Shown here piece by piece: positions 1 through 7,800 of a stretch of 10,276 bases of DNA. The notes under the pieces are model-generated. The model had not been told where the DNA came from and made no database searches. It saw only the letters and a program-made list of their open reading frames with translations. The stretch lies in NCBI GenBank assembly GCA_964648005.1, contig CAZYKR010000153.1, forward strand, positions 1-10,276, read 5' to 3'. The position numbers were made by a program, and so were the translations under genes. The stretch's first letter is position 1, and every line of letters starts with the position of its first letter. The stretch is from JAGQTE01 sp964648005. Its GTDB lineage: Bacteria; Actinomycetota; Acidimicrobiia; Acidimicrobiales; Acidimicrobilacustridaceae.

Positions 1-1256
1 TCGAGCGAGGCCTGCACCTCGACGGCATAGACCGAGTAGCCGCCGTGCTTGATCACGTCCTTCTGCCGGCCGGCGAACAGCACCGTGCCGAGCGGACCCT
101 TGCGCGCCAAGTCGCCGGTGCGCAGCCACCCGTCGTCGGTGACGGTCTGTGCCGTGGTCTCGGGGGCGTTCCAGTAGCCCTTGGTGATGCCCGGGCCCTG
201 CACCCAGAGCTCGCCGACCTGTCCTTGGGCCACGTCGTTGCCCTCGTCGTCGACGACGCGCATCTTGTAGCCCGGCAGCTGGAAACCGACCGAGTCGCCG
301 AGGCCCAGGTTGAGGAAGGGCGGCGAGACCTTCGCCGCCACGCCGCCGGCGGACTCGACCAGGCCATAGCCCTCGGCGAAGGTCGCCTCGCCGATCGGAC
401 CGACGAACGGCACGGTCGCCAGCGCACCCATCTTCTTGAACTGCTGGGCCAGCTCCGCCGGCATGGCGTCGGCGCCCGATGCCCAGAGCCGGACGCTGGA
501 CAGGTCGCGCTCGGCGGCACCGGCCTCGGCCAGCATCCGGTACATGGCGGGCACGCCGATGAAGATGCTCGACCGCCGGCGCTCCATGGCGTCGAGCACG
601 TCGATCGGGTGGAAGTGCGGCATGAGGAACACACCGATGCCGGCGCACGCCATGCCCATCAGCACCACGTACCCCATGATGTGGGCGATGGGCAGGGCGT
701 AGAGGGCCTCGTCCCGACGCAGCGCCGAGGGCCATGCCACCCCGGCCACGACCTGGCCGACCAGCGCCTGGTGCGTCAGCTCCACGCCCTTGGGGCGACC
801 GGTCGTGCCCGACGTGTAGAAGAGCGCGGCGATGTCGCCCGGGCGCTGCTGCGGGTGTTCGGTGACGGGTTCGGCACCATCGATCTCGGTGGCCGAACGG
901 ATGGTGAGCGCGGCGCCGCTGTCAGCGATCACGTGCCGGATCTCATCGGGGCGCATCTGCTCGTTCAACGGCACCGGGATGGCACCGGCGCGTGACACGG
1001 CCATCGTCAGCAGGAACATCTCGTAGCTGTTGGCGGCGGCGATGACGACGCGGTCGCCCGGCTCCACCCGGTCGCGGACGCCACCGGCCCACCGGCACAC
1101 GCGCTTGGCCGCTTGGCGGTACGTGAGCCGCAGGCCGCCGCCGGCCTCCTCCACGAGGCGGCGGTCGCCGTACACGGCCGCCAGTTCGGGGGCGATCGTG
1201 CCCAGGGTGGCGTCACGACGGACGAGCAGCTCAGCTCGCTTGATGGCAGTGCGCAT
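1..1256 (-). CDS. Acyl-CoA synthetase / AMP-dependent ligase, partial (C-terminus beyond left edge)
   Basis: Class I adenylate-forming enzyme. It should activate a carboxylic acid, probably a fatty acid, with ATP to an acyl-AMP and then form the CoA thioester in the cytoplasm. The 418 visible residues carry the phosphate-binding loop YTSGTTGRPKG (about 147-157), an A5-like YGLVES (297-302), the ATP-ribose Asp in TGDLAR (380-385), and the hinge motif GRQKDVIKHGGYSVYAVEVQ (396-415). About 100 C-terminal residues with the catalytic A10 lysine lie outside the window. ATG at 1256 is preferred because GGAG sits 9 nt upstream; another in-frame ATG at 1262 would leave only 3 nt. The order of motifs fits long-chain fatty-acid CoA ligases, but the substrate cannot be read from sequence, and other acyl- or aryl-CoA ligases are possible. 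It is divergent from the protease gene. No strong promoter hexamers are visible upstream. Confidence 0.93.
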   Translation of the reverse strand, partial: MRTAIKRAELLVRRDATLGTIAPELAAVYGDRRLVEEAGGGLRLTYRQAAKRVCRWAGGVRDRVEPGDRVVIAAANSYEMFLLTMAVSRAGAIPVPLNEQMRPDEIRHVIADSGAALTIRSATEIDGAEPVTEHPQQRPGDIAALFYTSGTTGRPKGVELTHQALVGQVVAGVAWPSALRRDEALYALPIAHIMGYVVLMGMACAGIGVFLMPHFHPIDVLDAMERRRSSIFIGVPAMYRMLAEAGAAERDLSSVRLWASGADAMPAELAQQFKKMGALATVPFVGPIGEATFAEGYGLVESAGGVAAKVSPPFLNLGLGDSVGFQLPGYKMRVVDDEGNDVAQGQVGELWVQGPGITKGYWNAPETTAQTVTDDGWLRTGDLARKGPLGTVLFAGRQKDVIKHGGYSVYAVEVQASL

Positions 1257-1394
1257 GGGCATCGACTCCGGCAGCCGCAACAAGGACCCAGTCTCCACCC
1301 GAGGCGACGACCTCTGCCAGTCCCGAACCCGACACGCACGGTCACGTCCGGCGTCGGCCGCCGCGGTCGCCCGGCGCGGGCGCGGCACAACCCG

Positions 1395-1400
1395 TAGGCT
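1395..1400 (+). promoter_or_regulatory. Possible -10 element of the protease gene
   Basis: TAGGCT matches the actinobacterial TANNNT -10 pattern and would place transcription start near 1407, giving a 5' leader of about 40 nt before the GTG start. No recognisable TTGACA-like -35 box lies 16-19 bp upstream, so this is tentative. Confidence 0.3.
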
Positions 1401-1434
1401 GCCCGGATCCCGAGATGGGTTCGGGAGGTTCGGC

Positions 1435-1441
1435 AAGGAGG
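1435..1441 (+). promoter_or_regulatory. Strong Shine-Dalgarno that decides the protease start
   Basis: AAGGAGG is directly followed by ATG (spacing 0), TTG (3) and GTG (6). Only the GTG at 1448 has usable spacing, so it is preferred over the upstream ATG at 1415, which would place the ribosome binding site inside the coding sequence. Starting there also leaves a clean signal peptide. Confidence 0.75.
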
Positions 1442-1447
1442 ATGTTG

Positions 1448-4400
1448 GTGAGCACAGCGCGACGGTGGGTTGTGGGTGCGATCGCAGCGGCGAGCGCCGT
1501 CGTCGGGCTCCCGTTGGCCGCGACGGCGGTGCCGGCACCGCTGCCCACGGGGTTGGCGGTGCTGCAGTCGGGGGTGAGCGGGTCGCTCGACAGCGGACGC
1601 GACGCCGACGGCGACCTCGAGTTCGTCGGCACGAACGAGGGCCAGGCGCTCACCGGCGCCGGCGACGCCACCACCAACGCCACGAGCGTGCTCACCACCC
1701 TCGGCGCCGACCTCGGCTCGGCCGACGGCACGACCTTCGCCACGACCGGGACGTCGACCACCCCCGAGGGCACCGGCGTGCGGTTCCAGCAGTCGATCGA
1801 CGGCGTGCCGGTGCTCGCCGGCGAGGTCGCCGTGCAGACCGATGCCGCCGGCCAGGTCCGCTCCGTGCTCGGCGAGACCGCCGACGCCGCCCCCGCCTCG
1901 ACGGCCCCGACCGTGGCCGCCACCGACGCCGCCACGGCCGCCCGCGCCGCCAGCGCCAAGGCCCACGGGCTCGGCGCCGTCCCCCTGGTCGCCTCGCGTC
2001 CCGAGCTGTGGATCTACGACCCGGCCCTCGTCGGCAGCCCCGACCCGGTGGGCACCCGACTGGTGTGGCGGGTGCGGGTGGAGGCGAGCGCCGGCCCGGA
2101 CGGTCAGCCCATCGCCGACCTGGTCCTCGTCGACGCCACCAACGGCTCGATCGCGCTGCGCATCGACGACGTGCACGCCGCCAAGAACCGGCGGGTGTGC
2201 GACGCCGCCAACACGTCGACCAAGTACCCGTGCACCAGCGGGTTCGCCCGGGTCGAGGGTGGGGCCGCCTCCGGCGTCACCGACGTGAACAAGGCCTACG
2301 ACTTCGCCGGCAACGTCTATGACTTCTACAACACCCGGTTCGGCCGGGACAGCCTCGACGGCGCCGGGATGATCATCACCTCGACGGTGCGCTACTGCCC
2401 GACGAGCTGCCCGTTCAACAACGCCTTCTGGGACGGCGAGCAGATCGTGTACGGCCCCGGCTTCGCGTCGGCCGACGACATCGTGGGCCACGAGCTCACG
2501 CACGGCGTCACCCAGCACGAGGCGAACCTCTTCTATTACATGCAGTCCGGCGCCATCAACGAGTCGATGTCGGACATCTTCGGCGAGTTCGTCGACCTGA
2601 CCAACGGCGCCGGCACCGACACCGCCGGCGTGCGCTGGCTGATGGGCGAGGACATCCCGGGCGGCGCCGGGCGCAACATGTCGAACCCGGCGCAGTTCAA
2701 CCAGCCCGACCGCATGCGCAGCCCGCGCTACTGGAGCGACCTCGCCGACAACGGCGGCGTCCACTACAACAGCGGCGTCGGCAACAAGGCCGCCGTGCTC
2801 ATCGTCGACGGCGGTGCCTTCAACGGCCAGTCGATCAGCGGCATCGGCATCGACAAGGCGGCGCGCATCTACTACAGCGTGCTCACCTCGTTCCTCGTGT
2901 CGGGCTCGGACTACGCCGACCTGGCCAAGGCCCTCCCCCAGGCCTGCACCAACCTGATCGGCACGGGCGGCATCACCGCCGGCGACTGCGGCCAGGTACT
3001 CAAGGCGGTCGTGGCCACGGAGATGGACCGCCAGCCGGTCACCGGTGCGGCCGCACCCGACGCGCCGGACTGTGACATCGCCACGCAGACGCCGACCACC
3101 GTCTTTGCCGAGGACTGGGAGACCGGCACCAACGGCTGGGCGTACGACGCCGCCACCTGGGACCTCGAGGACGGCACCCTCATCCTCGGCGAGCCCGGCA
3201 ACGCGTCGCCCTACGCCACGAGCGGCACGCACTCGATGCTGGCGGTCGGCGGACCGGCGGTCACCGACCACAAGGTGGCCACGTCGACGAACATCGCCGT
3301 TCCGGCCGACACCCAGGCCTACCTCCGGTTCAACCACTGGTTCGACTTCGAGACCGGGCCCTCCGGACAGCTCTACGAGGGCGGCATCCTGGAGTACTCG
3401 CTCAACGGCGGCGGCTGGCTCGACGCCGGGTCGCGCATCACCGAGAACGGCTACAACGGCACGGTCACCTCCGGTTTCGCCAACCCGTTGGCCGGCCGCC
3501 AGGCGTGGACGAAGTTCACGTGGGGCTTCCAGGCGGTGCGGGTCGATCTGTCGTCCTTCGGCGGACAGAACGTCCGGTTCCGGTGGCGACTCGGCACGGA
3601 CAACGAGGCCGCCGCCTCGATCTGGAACATCGACGACGTCCAGGTCATCACCTGCGGCGAACGCAAGACGGGCTTCCACCCGGTCACGCCCGCCCGCCTC
3701 CTTGACACGCGCGACGGCACCGGGACCGGCGCCGCGGGCAAGGTCAACGGCGGGTCGTCGATCGACCTGCAGGTGACCGGCCGCGGTGGCGTACCCGCCA
3801 CCGGCGTGTCGGCGGTCGTGCTCAACGTGACCGCCGTCGGCCCGACCGCCACCAGCCACGTCACGGTGTGGCCCGCGGGCGTCGGCATGCCGTTGGCGTC
3901 GAACCTCAACGTCGTGCCGGGACAGACCGTGCCGAACCTGGTCAAGGTCGGCATCGGCGATGGCGGGCGGGTGAGCTTGTTCAACAACTCGGGCCAGATC
4001 GACCTGCTCGCCGACGTCGTGGGCTGGTACGACGAGGGCATCGAGGCGGTCACGGCCTTCCCCACGGATGCCATCACGGGCGACCTCTACAACGCCGTGA
4101 CCCCGGCCCGTGTGCTCGACACGCGTGACGGCACCGGCCGCAACGGCACCGTGGCCAAGGTCGCCGGCGGCTCCTCGATCGACCTGACCGTCACGGGCGT
4201 GGGCGGCGTCCCGGCCGACGCCACCGCCGTGGCGGTCAACATGACGGTCACCAACGCCACGGCCGCCAGCCACCTCACGGTCTGGCCCAAGGGCGTGACC
4301 ATGCCCGTGGCGTCGAACCTGAACTTCAACGCCGGCACGACGATCCCGAACATGGTCATCGTCGGCGTCGGCACCGGGGGCAAGATCTCGATCTTCAACA

Positions 4401-4834
4401 ACTCCGGGCAGACCGACGTGATCGGAGACGTGGTCGGCTACTACAAGGGCAGCGGCTCGGCCTTCGTCCCGGTCACGCCCGCCCGCGTGCTCGACTCACG
4501 CTTCGGCACCGGCGGCTACAACACCCCGTGGGGCGCCGGCGTGCAGCGGACGGTGGCGATCAACGGTCAGGGGGGCGTGCCCCCGGCGGGCGCCACCGCC
4601 GTGGTGCTCAACGTCACGGCCGTGGGCGCCACGGCGCCGAGCCACGTCACGGCGTGGCCCAACGGCGTGTCGATGCCGCTGGCGTCGAACCTCAACTTCT
4701 CGACCGGGCAGACCATCCCCAACCTGGTGGTGGTCGGCATCGGCAGCGGAGGGCAGATCAAGCTGTTCAACAACGCCGGATCGGTCCACCTCATCGCCGA
4801 CGTCGTCGGCTACTTCGTACCGACCAGCGGGTGA
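1448..4834 (+). CDS. Secreted M4 (thermolysin-like) metalloprotease with jelly-roll-like domain and three C-terminal repeats
   Basis: A 1128-residue exported zinc endopeptidase. Residues 1-30 form a signal peptide (STARRWVVG n-region, Ala-rich core, probable cleavage after AVPA). Residues about 60-245 look like the FTP/PepSY propeptide that acts as foldase and inhibitor in M4 enzymes. The catalytic domain (about 250-535) has HELTH (348-352: zinc ligands H348 and H352, general base E349), GAINESMSD with third ligand E372, and DNGGVHYNSG with H439 as the transition-state His. Residues about 545-736 resemble the concanavalin/MAM-like beta-sandwich found after secreted proteases. Three repeats of about 118 residues follow, each starting near VTPARVLDTR and ending with a DVVGYY-like motif. 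The zinc site is complete, so I expect an active enzyme maturing outside the cell. The RR in the n-region only weakly resembles a Tat motif. The gene stands alone, divergent from the ligase. Peptide targets are unknown. Confidence 0.95.
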   Translation: MSTARRWVVGAIAAASAVVGLPLAATAVPAPLPTGLAVLQSGVSGSLDSGRDADGDLEFVGTNEGQALTGAGDATTNATSVLTTLGADLGSADGTTFATTGTSTTPEGTGVRFQQSIDGVPVLAGEVAVQTDAAGQVRSVLGETADAAPASTAPTVAATDAATAARAASAKAHGLGAVPLVASRPELWIYDPALVGSPDPVGTRLVWRVRVEASAGPDGQPIADLVLVDATNGSIALRIDDVHAAKNRRVCDAANTSTKYPCTSGFARVEGGAASGVTDVNKAYDFAGNVYDFYNTRFGRDSLDGAGMIITSTVRYCPTSCPFNNAFWDGEQIVYGPGFASADDIVGHELTHGVTQHEANLFYYMQSGAINESMSDIFGEFVDLTNGAGTDTAGVRWLMGEDIPGGAGRNMSNPAQFNQPDRMRSPRYWSDLADNGGVHYNSGVGNKAAVLIVDGGAFNGQSISGIGIDKAARIYYSVLTSFLVSGSDYADLAKALPQACTNLIGTGGITAGDCGQVLKAVVATEMDRQPVTGAAAPDAPDCDIATQTPTTVFAEDWETGTNGWAYDAATWDLEDGTLILGEPGNASPYATSGTHSMLAVGGPAVTDHKVATSTNIAVPADTQAYLRFNHWFDFETGPSGQLYEGGILEYSLNGGGWLDAGSRITENGYNGTVTSGFANPLAGRQAWTKFTWGFQAVRVDLSSFGGQNVRFRWRLGTDNEAAASIWNIDDVQVITCGERKTGFHPVTPARLLDTRDGTGTGAAGKVNGGSSIDLQVTGRGGVPATGVSAVVLNVTAVGPTATSHVTVWPAGVGMPLASNLNVVPGQTVPNLVKVGIGDGGRVSLFNNSGQIDLLADVVGWYDEGIEAVTAFPTDAITGDLYNAVTPARVLDTRDGTGRNGTVAKVAGGSSIDLTVTGVGGVPADATAVAVNMTVTNATAASHLTVWPKGVTMPVASNLNFNAGTTIPNMVIVGVGTGGKISIFNNSGQTDVIGDVVGYYKGSGSAFVPVTPARVLDSRFGTGGYNTPWGAGVQRTVAINGQGGVPPAGATAVVLNVTAVGATAPSHVTAWPNGVSMPLASNLNFSTGQTIPNLVVVGIGSGGQIKLFNNAGSVHLIADVVGYFVPTSG
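3671..4816 (+). repeat. Three tandem ~118-residue domain repeats in the protease C-terminus
   Basis: Repeat units span residues about 742-862, 880-1000 and 1006-1123. Each has the order (V)TPAR(L/V)LD(T/S)R, then GGVP, then VxNxT, then SHxT(V/A)WP.GV.MP.ASNLN, then (T/Q)(T/V/I)PN.V.VG.G.GG, then FNN(S/A)G and D(V)VG(W/Y)(Y/F). The first two are joined by a linker of about 17 residues (DEGIEAVTAFPTDAITGD) and the last two by a short one. Similar C-terminal repeats occur on many secreted actinobacterial proteins and probably serve as cell-surface or substrate-binding modules; that role is inference. Confidence 0.9.
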
Positions 4835-4837
4835 CCT

Positions 4838-4869
4838 CGCCGCCTCGGTCGATCGCCGCCTCGGTCGAT
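4838..4869. repeat. Two tandem copies of a 16-bp unit in the convergent intergenic gap
   Basis: The unit CGCCGCCTCGGTCGAT occurs twice, perfectly and back to back, just after the protease stop codon. It looks like a small slippage duplication in the 40-bp gap between the two convergent genes. Confidence 0.85.
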
Positions 4870-4884
4870 CGACGTCAGTCGATC
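4867..4884. terminator. Short hairpin between convergent genes, possible weak bidirectional terminator
   Basis: GATCGAC and GTCGATC form a perfect 7-bp stem around a 4-nt GTCA loop. It overlaps the helicase stop codon (4875-4877) and is followed on the plus strand only by TTCTC, with no T-run. The placement suits a shared terminator, but the stem is short. Confidence 0.35.
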
Positions 4885-7800
4885 TTCTCGAGCGGCGCCC
4901 ACGTGAGCAGGAGCTGCTTGGTGCCGACCTGACGGAACCGCACCGTGGCGACGGTCTTGTCGCCGGCACCGTCCATGTCGACGATCACGCCTTCGCCGAA
5001 GGTCGGGTGCCGGACGTCGTCGCCGATGCGCAGACCGAGCGCCTCCGCGCCCGACGGCGTCGGACCCTTCGGGCGCAGCGCGGCGTCGACCACGCGCTCG
5101 CGGTGCGCCACCCACCCCTGGTCCTCGTCGGGGTCGAAGCTGCCGACGCTCGGACCGCGTCGCTCCCCGCCTCCGTACCGGCCCGAGCCACGACCGCCAG
5201 ACTCGCCGGAACCGCCCGGGCTGCCGGAGCCGAAGCCGCGACGCGAGCCGCGCCGGCTGCCCTCGACGACGGTGACGAGGTGCTCGGGGATCTCGTCGAG
5301 GAAGCGGCTGGGCGGGTTGTACTGCGTGCCGCCGTAGAGCATGCGGGCCCAGGCGTGGCTGACGGTGAGGTGCTGCATGGCGCGGGTGATGCCCACATAC
5401 GCCAGGCGTCGCTCCTCCTCGAGCTCGTTCGGCTCGCCGATCGAGCGCAGGTGCGGGAAGACACCGTCCTCCATGCCGATGATGTAGACCGCCGGGAACT
5501 CGAGGCCCTTGGCCGAGTGCAGCGTCATCAACACGACGCTGGTGTCGTCCTCGAGCTCGAGCTGATCGGTGTCGGCGACGAGCGACACCGACTCCAAGAA
5601 CTCGTCGACGTCGCCGAACTCCTGGGCGGCAGCGAGCAGCTCGCCCAGGTTCTCGATGCGCCCCTCGGCCTCGACGGTGTGCTCCTTCTCGAGCTCGGTG
5701 ACGTACCCGGAGCGCTTCAGCAGCTCCTCCAGCACGAGCGCCGGACCGTCCTGCACGTAGTCGCTGACGCCGTCGAGCAGGTTCAGGAACGTCTCGATGC
5801 CCTTGCGGGCCTTGCCGGTGATGCCGGCGTCGTCGGCGCGACGTAGCGCCTGGGTGAACGTGATGCCCTGGGCGTTGGCGAAGGCGTCGAGCTTGCCGAT
5901 GCTCGAGTCGCCGACACCGCGGCGCGGGACGTTGAGCACGCGCTTGACGCTCACCTCGTCGGCCGGGTTCACCACCGCCTTCAGGTAGGCGAGCGCGTCC
6001 TTGACCTCCTTGCGGTCGTAGAAGCGCGTGCCGCCGATCACCTTGTACGGGATGCCGGAGCGCATCAGCTGCTCCTCCATCACGCGGCTCTGGGCGTTGG
6101 TCCGGTAAAAGACGGCCTGGTCGCCCCAGCGCATGCCGCCGGTGTCGTGCTGCTCGGCGATGCGGCGAGCGACGTACTGCGCCTCGTCCAGCTCGTCGTC
6201 GGCGGCGTAGCGCACGATCGTGTCGCCGGGACCCGACTCGGTCCACAGCTCCTTGGGCTTGCGTCCGAGGTTGTTGGCGATGACGGCGTTGGCGGCGTCG
6301 AGGATGGTCTGCGAGCTGCGGTAGTTCTGCTCGAGCACCACGACCGTGGCGTCGGGGAACGCCTCCTCGAACTCCAAGATGTTGCGGATGTCCGCCGCCC
6401 GGAAGGCGTAGATGCTGTTGTGGACCAGCACACCGCCAGCGACGTAGCTGTGGGCGCCGGCCACCTCGAGGTCGAACACCGGGCCGTCGTAGTGGGCGTG
6501 CTCGACCCGATCGACGCGGGTCGGCACCAGGCGCCCGGCGTCATCTGCCACCAGCACGGTCATGCCCGGCCGCAGGTGCGCCAGCGGCTGGCACTCGTAG
6601 ACGGTGTCGGCGATCTGCATCCGCCTCCGGATGCGCAGGCCACCGGCCTCAGCGACGGCGCGTGCCAGGTCCACGGCGTCGACGTAGCTGGCGCGCGCCG
6701 TCTCGAACCGCACCGACCCCGGTCGCTTCGCCGGGCGCGTCGGGAACCCGCCGTCGCGCAGCTTGGCGGCGACATCGGCCCGGTTCGACGACCATTGGAC
6801 ACGGTGCCCCGGCCGCCGGCACGGCCCCCGGTTCGAGAACATCGTCAGGTTCACCGTCTGGCGGCGACGACCGCTCTGAGGCCGATAGTGCGGGAAGTCC
6901 GGGTGCAGCAGCAGGTCGTCCATCAGGGACTTCGCCCGGGTCTCGGTGTCGATCGTGTCGAACAGGCGAGCCAGCCAGTCCTCGTCCATCGTGAGGTTGC
7001 GCCCGACGCCGTGGAACAGCGTCGTCGGCAACCCGTACTCGGCGGCGAACCACGCCTCCCAGTAGGCCGCCTCCGCCGCGGTGTCGCACACCTGGAGGAT
7101 CCACAGGGCGTCGGCGTGTTCCTGGTTCATCCGCACCTGGAAGCCCGGCGCCTCCTTGCCGTCGCGGTTCTTGCGGACGGCCGCGGTCCGGCCGATCCGG
7201 TAGCCGCGATCGGACCGCTGCATCAGATAGACGAGATGCCCACCGGCCGGCAGCGACAGCTCGACAGGGAGGACGTGGTGCGGCGTGCCGGTGATCGTAC
7301 GACCGCCCGCATGCACGGTGACCACCCTCCCGCTGTAGGAGCCGGGCGCGACCGCCGTCACCCTCGCCGGCTCGACCGACGGATGCCCGTACGTGCCGAG
7401 GACCTCGTCGCCCACCTCGATCTCCTCGATCGGCGTGGTGCCGCTCGGGGTGCGCACAAGGGTTCCCGGAGGGAGGCACTGGTCGCTGTCGCCCACCACG
7501 CAGACGTTGCGGTGCTCGGCGGCGAGCAGCAGTACTAGCTCGTTCTGGACGGCGTTGGTGTCCTGGTACTCGTCGACGAGGACGTGGCGGAACCGGCGCT
7601 GGTAGTGGGCCAGCACGTCGGGATGCTTCTGGAACAGCTCGACGGTGACGCCGAGCAGGTCGTCGAAGTCCATGGCGCCGGCCTTGAGCAGGCGGGCCTG
7701 GTACTCGCGGTAGACGTCGGCGATCTTGCGCTCGAAGATCATCGCCGCCCGCTCGGCGTACTCCGTGACGCCGACGCCCTCGTTCTTGGTCGACGAGATG

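Larger units (their letters stand above)
1263..1447. other. Divergent intergenic region between acyl-CoA ligase and M4 protease
   Basis: About 190 bp separates the two divergent starts. It contains the GGAG preceding the ligase start, a TANNNT hexamer and a Shine-Dalgarno sequence for the protease. I see no further open frame, tRNA or repeat in it. Confidence 0.7.
6417..7478 (-). mobile_element. In-frame intein (354 aa) in helicase motif III
   Basis: A protein-splicing element within the helicase. It begins with Cys1 in CLPPGTLVRT (block A), has block B TITGTPHHVL with the TxxH residues T65 and H68, and ends with block F VFDLEVAGAHSYVAGGV and block G VHN (His353-Asn354). The first extein residue is Ser706, a valid +1 nucleophile. 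All residues for standard class 1 splicing are therefore present. Joining the flanks rebuilds GDSDQ-SIYAFR, the conserved helicase motif III, so unspliced protein should be inactive. Between blocks B and F lie about 260 extra residues, enough for a homing endonuclease plus a DNA-binding region. Base composition matches the host gene, so the element appears ameliorated or came from a similar genome. Inteins typically sit in conserved nucleotide-binding or catalytic motifs, as here. Confidence 0.97.

Noticed and set aside
45..995. Plus-strand open frame opposite the acyl-CoA ligase
   Set aside because: The minus strand carries all the adenylate-forming motifs. The plus translation is His/Arg/Gly-rich antisense noise.
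1415..1447. Protease start at ATG 1415 or ATG 1442
   Set aside because: AAGGAGG at 1435-1441 lies downstream of the first and directly abuts the second; only GTG 1448 has workable spacing.
1448..1537. Tat signal peptide on the protease
   Set aside because: ARRWVVG has the twin Arg but not the usual S/T-R-R-x-F-L-K context, so a Sec signal is the simpler reading.
1007..4273. Very long minus-strand open frame (1088 codons) opposite the protease gene
   Set aside because: It is a composition artefact of high GC: the translation is low-complexity and rich in Gly, Arg, Val and His with no recognisable domain, while the plus strand encodes a complete M4 protease with an intact zinc site.
4810..6246. 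Second minus-strand open frame within pcrA (478 codons)
   Set aside because: It is an Arg/Gly/Ala-rich shifted frame; helicase motifs IV to VI are in the pcrA frame through the same bases.
6417..7478. LAGLIDADG or HNH endonuclease in the intein
   Set aside because: I looked for LxGLxxADG-type and HNH/HNN patterns between splicing blocks B and F and found none.
6147..7538. Plus-strand open frame of 463 codons opposite the intein region
   Set aside because: It has no recognisable motifs and lies antisense to a frame with perfect intein and helicase signatures.
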